64,000 nucleotides of DNA from Planctomycetota bacterium (GTDB lineage: Bacteria > Planctomycetota > Planctomycetia > Pirellulales > Pirellulaceae): assembly GCA_026692865.1 (NCBI GenBank), contig JAPLNI010000030.1, positions 101,747-165,746 of the forward strand. The letters are read 5' to 3'. The notes under the pieces are model-generated. The model did not search any database and was not told where the DNA came from. It worked only from the letters and a program-made list of their open reading frames with translations. The position numbers and the translations under genes were made by a program. Position 1 is the stretch's first letter. Each line of letters starts with the position of its first letter. This document shows positions 57,047-64,000 of the stretch, in pieces.

Positions 57047-58342
57047 ATGACCTATCGAAACTGGCGAATCTTAACGTCGGTCGTCTTTGTTTGTATGGTA
57101 TGTGCCATTCAAGCACATCGAACACGAGGCTTAGGAGACATCGGTTTCGCGATCGATATGATCGAGCAGAACTATGTTGAACCAGTCAATCGACGGGACC
57201 TCTACAAAGCCGCGATGACCGGGATTGGTAACTCGCTCGATCCGTTCAGTAGCTATATTCCAGCCGAACAATTTGGGGCATTCCAAATGCAGCTATCCCA
57301 AGAATTTGGTGGGCTAGGAATTGTTATCGAACCGCCAACCGAATCGGGACGACTGAGGATTGTGAACACGGTCTTTGGATCGCCTTCGGCTAAAGCAGGA
57401 ATTCTACCGGACGACCAGATCGACTCGATCAACGGGCTATCGGTAAAAGGCATGACCGTTCAGAATGCCAGCGATAAGCTCCGAGGTAAACCCGGGACGT
57501 CCGTTGAGCTCACTCTCATCCGAGCCAACGTCGCGGAACCGATTACCGTTCGAATCGAACGAGCGATTATCGAAACCGAATCTGTCACGGGAGACCGTCG
57601 CACTGAAGATGGCAGATGGGATTTTACGATGCAGGCTAATCCTAATATTGCGTACATCCGCGTCGAAATCTTTGGGGAAAAGACAACGGGTGAGCTTGAG
57701 CAAGCCCTCAGAAGTGTTCGCGATCGTGCGAAAGGTTTGATCTTGGATCTGCGTGATAATTCAGGTGGCTTACTGCCAACGGCGACCGATCTGTGCGACA
57801 TGTTTCTGGACGAGGGAACTATTGTTTCTACCGTTGGGCGATTTGGCGTTGTCGAGTCGACTCGGAAGGCAAATCTAGGCGTTGAGATTCCAAACGAAGT
57901 CCCCATGGTGGTACTCATCAATCACGATTCGGCTAGTGCAAGCGAGGTGACCTCCGGGTGCTTGCAAGATCTTCATCGAGCGACAATTATCGGCGAACGA
58001 AGTTATGGAAAAGGATCAGTGCAGAATGTGGTGCAGATCGAGGGTGGGGATGCCGCTCTTCGACTGACTTCCGCTCATTACTTCCCTCCAAGCGGTCGAA
58101 ACATCCATCGTCGCAAGGATGCTAAAGAGTCGGACGAGTGGGGTGTTGAGCCTGACGAAGGATTTAAAATCACCCTCGACCAGGAGCAAACACGCAAAGT
58201 CTTCGAACGACTACGACGCCGTAGTAACCTCACTAACAAGCCAAGCGCTACCAACGATGATCCTCAAGTACTAGATACTTCACTAACTGAGGACCCGCAG
58301 CTAGCAGCCGCTGTCGAATTTCTCCAGCAAAAGTTCCAGTAG
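57047..58342 (+). CDS. S41-family C-terminal processing protease (CtpA/Prc-like)
   Basis: The 431-residue protease has an N-terminal hydrophobic segment (ILTSVVFVCMVCAIQ) for export or anchoring. GNSLDPFSSYIPAEQF is followed by a PDZ domain (GGLGIVIEPP, AGILPDDQIDSINGLSV). The S41 core carries GLILDLRDNSGGLLPTATDL, DSASASEV with the catalytic serine and SYGKGSVQNV with the catalytic lysine. It cleaves exported proteins near their C-termini, using the PDZ domain to recognise substrates. The two-base gap after rlmN indicates one transcript. It is convergent with lpdA (17-bp gap). Confidence 0.93.
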   Translation: MTYRNWRILTSVVFVCMVCAIQAHRTRGLGDIGFAIDMIEQNYVEPVNRRDLYKAAMTGIGNSLDPFSSYIPAEQFGAFQMQLSQEFGGLGIVIEPPTESGRLRIVNTVFGSPSAKAGILPDDQIDSINGLSVKGMTVQNASDKLRGKPGTSVELTLIRANVAEPITVRIERAIIETESVTGDRRTEDGRWDFTMQANPNIAYIRVEIFGEKTTGELEQALRSVRDRAKGLILDLRDNSGGLLPTATDLCDMFLDEGTIVSTVGRFGVVESTRKANLGVEIPNEVPMVVLINHDSASASEVTSGCLQDLHRATIIGERSYGKGSVQNVVQIEGGDAALRLTSAHYFPPSGRNIHRRKDAKESDEWGVEPDEGFKITLDQEQTRKVFERLRRRSNLTNKPSATNDDPQVLDTSLTEDPQLAAAVEFLQQKFQ

Positions 58343-58359
58343 TATCCTTGATCCATCGT

Positions 58360-59754
58360 TTAAGCCGAATGGATTGATCGGCCATCGACTGCCAAGGCTG
58401 CTTCATGAAGCGTTTCCGAGAGTGTTGGGTGAGCATGGCAGGTTCGAGCGATGTCTTCACTGCTTGCACCGAACTCCATCGCAGCTGCCGCTTCAGCAAT
58501 CAGATCGCCAGCATGACCGCCTATGATATGTACGCCCAATACGCGGTCTGTCTTGGCATCGGCAAGTATTTTCACGCGGCCTTCGATGTCACCAAGTGTT
58601 CTTGCGCGGCCGTTAGCTCCGTAGGGTGACATTCCTTTTCGATACTCGATCCCAGCTTCCTTCAATTGCTCCTCGGTCTTGCCGACGGTTGCAATTTCCG
58701 GATGAGTGTAAACGATAGCAGGAATTGCATCGTAGTTCATGTGGCTGTGTATGCCGGCAATTTTCTCCATGCAGACACTACCTTCATGCATGCCTTTATG
58801 AGCGAGCATAGCTCCTCCGATCACGTCACCTATGGCATAGATGTTTTTCACAGCGGTTTCGAAGTTCTCATTGACCGGAATGAACCCGCGTTTGTCAGTC
58901 TCAATTCCACAGCTTTCTAAACCGATGTCTCGACTGTTGGGGACACGACCAGCAGCGAGCAGCACGCGATCGCAAAAGATTGGTTCTTGGCCTTTGCATC
59001 GAACAACACAACGCCCATTTTCGACTTTAGCACCTTCTACCCACATACCGGTTCGGAATTCGAGTCCTTGCTTGGCGAATGATCGTTGAGCTAACTGGCT
59101 CAGTTCTCCATCAAGGCCAGGAAGGATTCGGTCGGCTGCTTCCAGTACGATCACTTGAGCACCCAATCGCGACCAAACGCTTCCGAGTTCCAGTCCGATA
59201 TAGCCGCCGCCAATAACCACCATCGTCTTCGGAACCGCTTCATACTTGAGAGCGGCCGTGCTGTTGCCTATAAGGTTGCCATCCTCTTCAACGCCACGCA
59301 TCGTCGCCGGTCGCGAACCGGTTGCAATGATAATGTGTTTAGCTCGGATCGCGACCGGTTCTGAATCGGATCCGACAACGACTGTTTCGACATCTCGCAG
59401 TCGCGCGACACCTCGATAACCGGTAACCTTGTTTTTCTTGAAAAGCAAATCGATGCCGCCCGTGAGTGTCTGGACGATGGAGTCCTTTCGCTTCATCATG
59501 GTCGCCAGGTCTAATTGCACTTGGCTAACGACAACTCCGTGGGCTGAAAGCGAATTCTTCGTGTCGACGTAATGATGACTCGATTCGAGCAATGCTTTAC
59601 TTGGAATACATCCGACTCGAAGGCATGTCCCTCCAAATTTTGGATTTTCATCGATACACGCAGCACTCATGCCCAACTGGGAGGCTCGTATCGCGGCAAC
59701 ATAACCCGCTGGTCCGCCACCCATAACTACCACGTCATATTCAATCGTTTTCAT
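58360..59754 (-). CDS. lpdA: Dihydrolipoyl dehydrogenase
   Basis: The enzyme reoxidises dihydrolipoamide in 2-oxoacid dehydrogenase complexes or the glycine cleavage system. The 464-residue product has the FAD-binding GGGPAGYVAAIRAS, the redox disulfide GGTCLRVGCIPSK (Cys44 and Cys49), the NAD-binding GGGYIGLELG, a second FAD contact (YAIGDVIGGAMLAHKGM) and the catalytic HAHPTLSE at the dimer interface. Length and motif spacing are normal. It stands alone: no E1 or E2 genes are next to it. Confidence 0.96.
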   Translation of the reverse strand: MKTIEYDVVVMGGGPAGYVAAIRASQLGMSAACIDENPKFGGTCLRVGCIPSKALLESSHHYVDTKNSLSAHGVVVSQVQLDLATMMKRKDSIVQTLTGGIDLLFKKNKVTGYRGVARLRDVETVVVGSDSEPVAIRAKHIIIATGSRPATMRGVEEDGNLIGNSTAALKYEAVPKTMVVIGGGYIGLELGSVWSRLGAQVIVLEAADRILPGLDGELSQLAQRSFAKQGLEFRTGMWVEGAKVENGRCVVRCKGQEPIFCDRVLLAAGRVPNSRDIGLESCGIETDKRGFIPVNENFETAVKNIYAIGDVIGGAMLAHKGMHEGSVCMEKIAGIHSHMNYDAIPAIVYTHPEIATVGKTEEQLKEAGIEYRKGMSPYGANGRARTLGDIEGRVKILADAKTDRVLGVHIIGGHAGDLIAEAAAAMEFGASSEDIARTCHAHPTLSETLHEAALAVDGRSIHSA

Positions 59755-60160
59755 ATCGGTATTGTCTTCGTCAAATCGGAACTAAATGAATTCAAGAATT
59801 GGTCAATCTACTTGCTTCACCTATCTTATCGTCTTTGGTCAATTGCCCAAAGTGCGGTACACAACGAGCACCATCAGATTAAGCTAGAATACGGTACTCT
59901 TCTCGGCGATCGCAACCTAGTTTCGCTTTCAATCGTACTCGTACTCAATGAAATGGTACTCGTACTCCTACTCGATTGAGTGATTCAAATCGAGTAGAAG
60001 TACGGTACCGCTGATGGCTGAGTACGAGTACGAGAAGACAACGATTGCGAATAAAAACTTCAGTCAGATGGTGGCGATTGGTGAGGAGTCTCGAATTTTA
60101 AGGAATAATTGACGAATACCCACGCGATAAACCTCTCGTCCGCACCTGAGATACAAACCT
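59755..60160. repeat. Gap with nested inverted repeats (GTACTC type)
   Basis: The 406-bp gap holds a nested palindrome. The outer arms TCGTACTCGTACTCA (59933-59947) and TGAGTACGAGTACGA (60019-60033) match perfectly over 15 bp. Inner arms CTACTCGATT (59968-59977) and AATCGAGTAG (59988-59997) also match perfectly. Related GGTACT and GGTACC motifs lie nearby. It separates divergent genes and could be a cruciform, a decayed mobile element or a regulatory RNA structure. No small gene is supported. Confidence 0.7.
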
Positions 60161-61087
60161 ATGGCCAAAGAACCTTTTAAACTTCGTCAAGTGTTGATCG
60201 CACTATTCGTTTTATTCAACGGATCGCTGTCGATGTTGGCAGGGGCAGATATCTTCCCCGACAAAGCTCTCGACCGGGCCGTTCGTAAGGAAGTCTTCGA
60301 CAAACGAGGCAATGAAAGGCCGCTAACGCTCGATGATCTAGCCAAGGTTTCGCGAGTGGTTGGAAAAGGAGAAAAAATCGTGTCTCTCGAGGGACTGCAA
60401 CACTGTCACTCACTTCTAGACATCGATCTAGAAAACAACAAAATTTCGGACTGTTCCCCTTTGCGAGATCTCAAGCTCGTCCAAAAACTCACCCTTTCAG
60501 GAAACAAAATTGAGACGATTGAACCGCTCAAGGAACTCACATTGTTGCAATACTTGGACGTTAGTCGAAACAAAATCCAAGACCTAGAGCCGATTCGAGC
60601 TATGCGAAATCTTCGATCGCTCTACTTCGAAGAAAATCAGATTCGCTCGTTGGCCCCTTTGGAACCGTGCAAGAAGCTTTGGTCCGTCTACGGCTCCAAA
60701 AATCCGATCGAAAATTTTTCAGCATTGTCAACTCTCTCGAATGTCGACACCCTTCAGTTGAATGAGACTGGTCTAGCAGATCTCAAGAGCTTAGGACTTT
60801 CAGAACGGGCTTTTGCGGAAGGCCAGACGAAGTTAAGAAACTTAGAACTTCGAGAAAACTCGGTTACCGATTTGAGTCCTTTGGTCGAAATGGGGGAATC
60901 GAACAAGGCTATGGAGATAGCGACAGAGATGGCTAATCAAAAGGCAGGCCCGCTCATTCAGCGTCCCAAACCGCTGAGCAGCTTAAAAATCGACTTGACT
61001 GGGAATCCACTCTCCAAGTTAGCCAAAACCGAGCAACTTCCCAAGCTTCGGAAATCACTTATCTTTGTAGAATTGAATCAGAAGTAG
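60161..61087 (+). CDS. Exported leucine-rich repeat protein
   Basis: The 308-residue protein has an N-terminal signal (VLIALFVLFNGSLSMLAGA). It then shows internalin-like leucine-rich repeats of about 22 residues: LLDIDLENNKISDCSPLRDL, VQKLTLSGNKIETIEPLKEL, LQYLDVSRNKIQDLEPIRAM and LRSLYFEENQIRSLAPLEPC. A helical cap precedes the repeats and a last degenerate repeat follows near residue 270. LRR solenoids bind proteins, and the location is probably periplasmic or surface. No anchor is seen, and the binding partner is unknown. Confidence 0.85.
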   Translation: MAKEPFKLRQVLIALFVLFNGSLSMLAGADIFPDKALDRAVRKEVFDKRGNERPLTLDDLAKVSRVVGKGEKIVSLEGLQHCHSLLDIDLENNKISDCSPLRDLKLVQKLTLSGNKIETIEPLKELTLLQYLDVSRNKIQDLEPIRAMRNLRSLYFEENQIRSLAPLEPCKKLWSVYGSKNPIENFSALSTLSNVDTLQLNETGLADLKSLGLSERAFAEGQTKLRNLELRENSVTDLSPLVEMGESNKAMEIATEMANQKAGPLIQRPKPLSSLKIDLTGNPLSKLAKTEQLPKLRKSLIFVELNQK

Positions 61088-61185
61088 TCATCGTCAAGCG
61101 TATCAGTGCGCGAAAACAATGAAGCGGTTATATTAGTACTGTATTTGCTTACCATTTATTGCCCTCGCTGTAGAAACAACCCACG

Positions 61186-62730
61186 ATGGGGAGAATGATT
61201 TTCCATGTTCCAAGATTGGATCAGTATGATCCGAGAATATGGAATACGGCCTACGTAACGGGTATCGAAGGTGTCCCCTGGGAGGGCCGCGTTTCGGTTC
61301 AGGGCGAGCTTCTAACGATTGATCGGCCCATTTACGAATCCGGGCGGCTTTCATTGGTTTGGCCCACGGCAGAGTTTGGTCTATGCACGCTCCACACCGC
61401 TTCGCTTCGCTGTAATGATCAACCCTACCTACTTCCATTGGAGTTGGCTCGAGGAACACTACATAGGGTTCGTGGACGAGCCGCTGACTGGCAACGCGTG
61501 GGGCTAAAAGTCCCCGAAACCTACTCGAATTCGATCAATATCGCGACCGAACGTTTTGTTGATGCGATGATCGCCAAAGAGACAAGCGTTGAGAGCTCGG
61601 AAACGCTTGCCCAGGCCTCCATCGCAGCCGCCATGCAAGCTCAAAGGCCTTTGTGTCGAGCCTTTATCTCGCAATCGATTCAGTATCGGCAACAACAAGA
61701 AAAACAACTCAGCACGCTGCTCGCAGCACAACTCGATCCCCGAGCCGAGTGGCAAGCAGATGCCACTCTCGCGCTACCAGCCATGAACACGGTGATCATT
61801 GCACCTACATGGCACTTGGTTCAAGCAGATGAGAAAAGCATTCCGCTTGAAGTCTTTGATGAACAATTCCAATGGGCTACCAAAGAAGGCTTGAGAGTCA
61901 TTGCCGGACCTTTGATAAGTCTCCAACCATGGGCTCTCCAGCATTGGATGAATCTTATGAAAGATTTTGATGCGGTCTGCAATGCGGCGTGTGAATACGT
62001 TCGAAATATCGTGTCTCGATACCGTGGGCAAGCCAGTATCTGGAATGTTGCAACGGGTCTGAATGTGCTTAACGATCTTGGGTTATCCGATGAACAGCAT
62101 TTAAAAATTGCCGTAGAAGTAATTCAAGCCGTTCGCAAAACTGATCCGCGAACCCCCGTTGTCATGACGATCGATATGCCTTGGAGCGAGTACCTCGGAC
62201 AGTCCGGGCAAGCGATTAACCCGTTCCCGTTTGCGGACTCGCTTATACGAGCCGAGCTTGGATTGTCGGGAATCGCGTTGGAAATCAACACGAACTTTTG
62301 GCCAGGTGGAAGCTTACCAAGAGATCTCATCGATGTTTCAGACCTTATCGATCATTGGTCGATGCTCGGTGTGCCTTTAGTTGCCCTGGTAAACGGGCCC
62401 GTTTGCAATGGCTCCGACATAGGATGTGTAAGTAAGGCAACCGAAGTCTTTCGCTGGAATGCTCCCTCCGGAGTTCTAACAAATCACGACGAGGGTTCAG
62501 CAGCCGTGAATTCGCCTGCTGCAGTTCCTTCTAACAGCCATCTTGCCATGAACCAAATCGAAATTATTCAAATGCTTCTCGCAAAACAGAATGTTCATGC
62601 GATAGGATGGACGCAAATGTCCGACCGCCTGCCTCATCGTTTTCCTAATGGAGGCTTGATCGACGGACACGGTAAATCGCGTCCAATGCTCGATGGTTTA
62701 GCACAAATCCGAAAACGATACGGTGAGTAG
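61186..62730 (+). CDS. GH10-like TIM-barrel protein without the usual catalytic glutamates
   Basis: The 514-residue protein has an N-terminal domain I associate with a planctomycete-conserved family (GRMIFHVP near the start, QPYLLPLELARGTLHRVR at about 90-107). A C-terminal barrel resembles GH10 xylanases: FDEQFQWATKEGLRVIAGPL, IWNVATGLNVLNDLGLSDEQ, MTIDMPWSEYLGQ and LSGIALEIN. The GH10 acid/base glutamate (VVNE) is replaced by VATG, and the nucleophile region (TELD) reads LEIN. It is therefore probably non-catalytic or acts differently. No signal peptide is seen, so it is likely cytoplasmic. The gene for a membrane protein starts two bases after it. Confidence 0.7.
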   Translation: MGRMIFHVPRLDQYDPRIWNTAYVTGIEGVPWEGRVSVQGELLTIDRPIYESGRLSLVWPTAEFGLCTLHTASLRCNDQPYLLPLELARGTLHRVRGRAADWQRVGLKVPETYSNSINIATERFVDAMIAKETSVESSETLAQASIAAAMQAQRPLCRAFISQSIQYRQQQEKQLSTLLAAQLDPRAEWQADATLALPAMNTVIIAPTWHLVQADEKSIPLEVFDEQFQWATKEGLRVIAGPLISLQPWALQHWMNLMKDFDAVCNAACEYVRNIVSRYRGQASIWNVATGLNVLNDLGLSDEQHLKIAVEVIQAVRKTDPRTPVVMTIDMPWSEYLGQSGQAINPFPFADSLIRAELGLSGIALEINTNFWPGGSLPRDLIDVSDLIDHWSMLGVPLVALVNGPVCNGSDIGCVSKATEVFRWNAPSGVLTNHDEGSAAVNSPAAVPSNSHLAMNQIEIIQMLLAKQNVHAIGWTQMSDRLPHRFPNGGLIDGHGKSRPMLDGLAQIRKRYGE

Positions 62731-62732
62731 TA

Positions 62733-63581
62733 ATGATGCAGCGATTTTATCGCCGGGTCGATTGGTGGATTGAACGACTCAAGTGGCCTGTCGCTGTGGC
62801 GGCAGTCCTGTGGACACCACTTTTGATTTGGGCTTGGGTGCTGCTAGGTTATCGCGTTATGGATCAGCCCTTTGCATCACTTTGGTTCGCAGCCGGCGTT
62901 TTGCTCTTCTTTGTTTCGTGGAAATCGATTCTTAGATATCAAAGCCTATGGCGTTGGCTGGTAAGAGCCGAACATGAGGCCACGCATCTTCTATTCGCTG
63001 CTCTCACCGGACACCCTGTCTTGAACTGGAAACCCGAGAATGATAACAACTCCAACGATCCCGACCACAACGATCCCGACAACAACGATCCAAACCGCAT
63101 AATTCCCAAACGCAGTGATCCAATATATAGCGATCCACAAGAGACGACTCGCAAAGTTGCTCGCGAAAGCCATTCAAAAGCCGCATCGAACCGGTCTAGC
63201 AAAATGGCGGTCGAATTCCCGAGTTCAAGCAACTGGTTAATTCAGATTGCTCCCTACTTTTTCCCAACAGCTGCCGGCATCCTTTGGATCGCTGCGATCT
63301 TTATTCCGTTGGGGTTTCTAGGTTGGACAACGATTGCCCTCGGCCTGGCAACTGGGTTTCACGTTACTTCCACAATCATCGAGATCCGAACAGATCGCGA
63401 TGAATTACAGCAGTTAGGCTGGCGATTTTGTTGGATGTTTTTACCCGCCGCCAACCTGATGGTGCTTGGGTGCTTGCTTTCATTTTCCCAAGAAGGATTC
63501 ACGGGGATCTTTGATTTCCTAAGCGATTCAATCCAGCCAATCCAAACCATCGTGGCCTACTTTGCCACTCGACCGGAATAG
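62733..63581 (+). CDS. Multi-pass membrane protein, unknown function
   Basis: The 282-residue protein has two N-terminal membrane helices (VAVAAVLWTPLLIWAWVLLG, LWFAAGVLLFFVSW) and three more towards the C-terminus (IAPYFFPTAAGILWIAAIFI, GWTTIALGLATGFHV, MFLPAANLMVLGCLLSF). A conserved-looking HEATHLL near residue 88 precedes a hydrophilic loop, so a degenerate zinc-peptidase-like site is conceivable but unproven. The loop contains Asn-Asp-Pro repeats encoded by a 15-bp tandem repeat (AACGATCCCGACCAC type, 63054-63098). It follows the GH10-like gene with a two-base gap, suggesting a shared transcript. Confidence 0.7.
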   Translation: MMQRFYRRVDWWIERLKWPVAVAAVLWTPLLIWAWVLLGYRVMDQPFASLWFAAGVLLFFVSWKSILRYQSLWRWLVRAEHEATHLLFAALTGHPVLNWKPENDNNSNDPDHNDPDNNDPNRIIPKRSDPIYSDPQETTRKVARESHSKAASNRSSKMAVEFPSSSNWLIQIAPYFFPTAAGILWIAAIFIPLGFLGWTTIALGLATGFHVTSTIIEIRTDRDELQQLGWRFCWMFLPAANLMVLGCLLSFSQEGFTGIFDFLSDSIQPIQTIVAYFATRPE

Positions 63582-63739
63582 CAGCGATCAGTAATACTCA
63601 CAGGGGCTTGGGGCTTTGAACCACCCAAGTTAAACTTATAGAAGCTGTAGTTCAGCGATGGGTTTATAACGCGAGACGCAAAGCACCGATATACAAGGCA
63701 TATGCGGGTTTTAGTCCGAGCTTTCTAGACCAAAACAAT

Positions 63740-63825
63740 GGCCGAGTGGCGAAATGGCAGACGCACAGGACTTAAAATCCTGGGAGGGGTAAACCCTCGT
63801 GCGGGTTCGATCCCCGCCTCGGCTA
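63740..63825 (+). tRNA. tRNA-Leu (anticodon TAA)
   Basis: The 86-nt class II tRNA folds well. The acceptor is GGCCGAG with CTCGGCT (G-T at the first pair) and the discriminator is A. The anticodon stem CAGGA/TCCTG encloses CTTAAAA, giving anticodon TAA, which reads TTA. The long variable arm pairs GAGGG with CCCTC. The T arm is GCGGG-TTCGATC-CCCGC. CCA is not encoded. Confidence 0.95.
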
Positions 63826-63841
63826 CTGAAAAATACCAGAT

Positions 63842-63863
63842 GTAGTTTGGGACCATTGTCCCA
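63842..63863 (+). repeat. Possible solitary REP-like hairpin
   Basis: GTAG is followed two bases later by TGGGAC-CATT-GTCCCA, a 6-bp perfect stem. It lies 16 bp past the tRNA-Leu gene. The GTAG head recalls family 1, but the stem sequence differs. No T-run follows, so it is a poor terminator. The rest of the window, to base 64000, holds nothing I can call. Confidence 0.35.
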
Positions 63864-64000
63864 GCCCTTTGAAGGTCATTTTGATATTCGCGTTTTCTTT
63901 ATGTTATTTGTTTTCCGGACTGCGAGTATATCGGCTGTAGCAGCGTGTATGTGGCTTTTTCGTTTTACAGGTATCTTTTTCTTCTTTGGGCTTCGCGGCG

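Noticed and set aside
1..64000. CRISPR array, prophage or toxin-antitoxin/defence module
   Set aside because: No regularly spaced direct repeats, integrase, phage structural genes or known defence families were seen.

Overview
The window reads as chromosomal DNA of a planctomycete, most likely of the Pirellulales (Pirellulaceae-like). The basis is protein content: giant secreted proteins with an N-terminal LETRKLMA-type motif and C-terminal dockerin repeats, a PSCyt1-DUF1587/1595/1592/1588/1585 cytochrome-like protein, a TIGR03790-like protein, Tat-exported Gfo/Idh/MocA oxidoreductases, very large membrane-anchored proteins of unknown function, and a GH10-like conserved hypothetical. GC content is moderate, start codons are often TTG or GTG, and Shine-Dalgarno sequences are mostly weak. 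I see no prophage, transposase, CRISPR array or known defence island.

Layout. 1-9.9 kb: the 3' part of a ~2.4 k-residue secreted dockerin/GEVED protein, then a secreted HExxH metalloprotease-like dockerin protein. 10-17.2 kb: a PQQ-type propeller protein, a COG4299-type membrane acyltransferase overlapping an exported MsrA, a PhnP-like metallo-beta-lactamase-fold hydrolase, small proteins, a degenerate repeat-rich gap and a Tat-exported oxidoreductase. 17.2-28.4 kb: two translationally coupled giant genes (2385 and 1330 residues) that look like three copies of one architecture, two of them fused. 28.6-31.5 kb: a GT2 glycosyltransferase, tRNA-Arg(CCT) and a Wzz-like coiled-coil membrane protein. 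31.7-37.3 kb: a minus-strand operon encoding a PP2C phosphatase, an LptF/LptG-type permease, a HAMP histidine kinase and an NtrC-type sigma-54 activator. 37.6-42.1 kb: a PEGA lipoprotein, two secreted proteins and a TIGR03790-like protein. 42.1-48.3 kb: a RegB/PrrB-like redox kinase, the DUF1592 protein and a membrane-anchored terpene-cyclase-fold protein. 48.7-59.8 kb: mainly housekeeping genes (yjbQ-like, folE2, recQ-like, thrE-like, purN, yqgE, rlmN, S41 protease, lpdA). 60.1-64 kb: an LRR protein, a GH10-like protein without the usual catalytic glutamates, a membrane protein and tRNA-Leu(TAA).

The most notable structure outside genes is two families of short interspersed repeats. Family 1 (three copies, 81-83 bp) pairs two inverted hairpins, each headed by GTAG, which is the signature of REP/BIME elements mobilised by RAYT (TnpA-REP) proteins. 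Family 2 (three copies, 81-182 bp) has ~20-bp terminal inverted repeats of the form CTGAG...GGCGCTAGCC. One family 1 copy supplies the stop codon of the gene next to it, and another abuts a 51-codon coding remnant. The other main leads are the triplicated giant-protein architecture and a RegB-like kinase that keeps both the quinone-binding heptapeptide and the redox cysteine.
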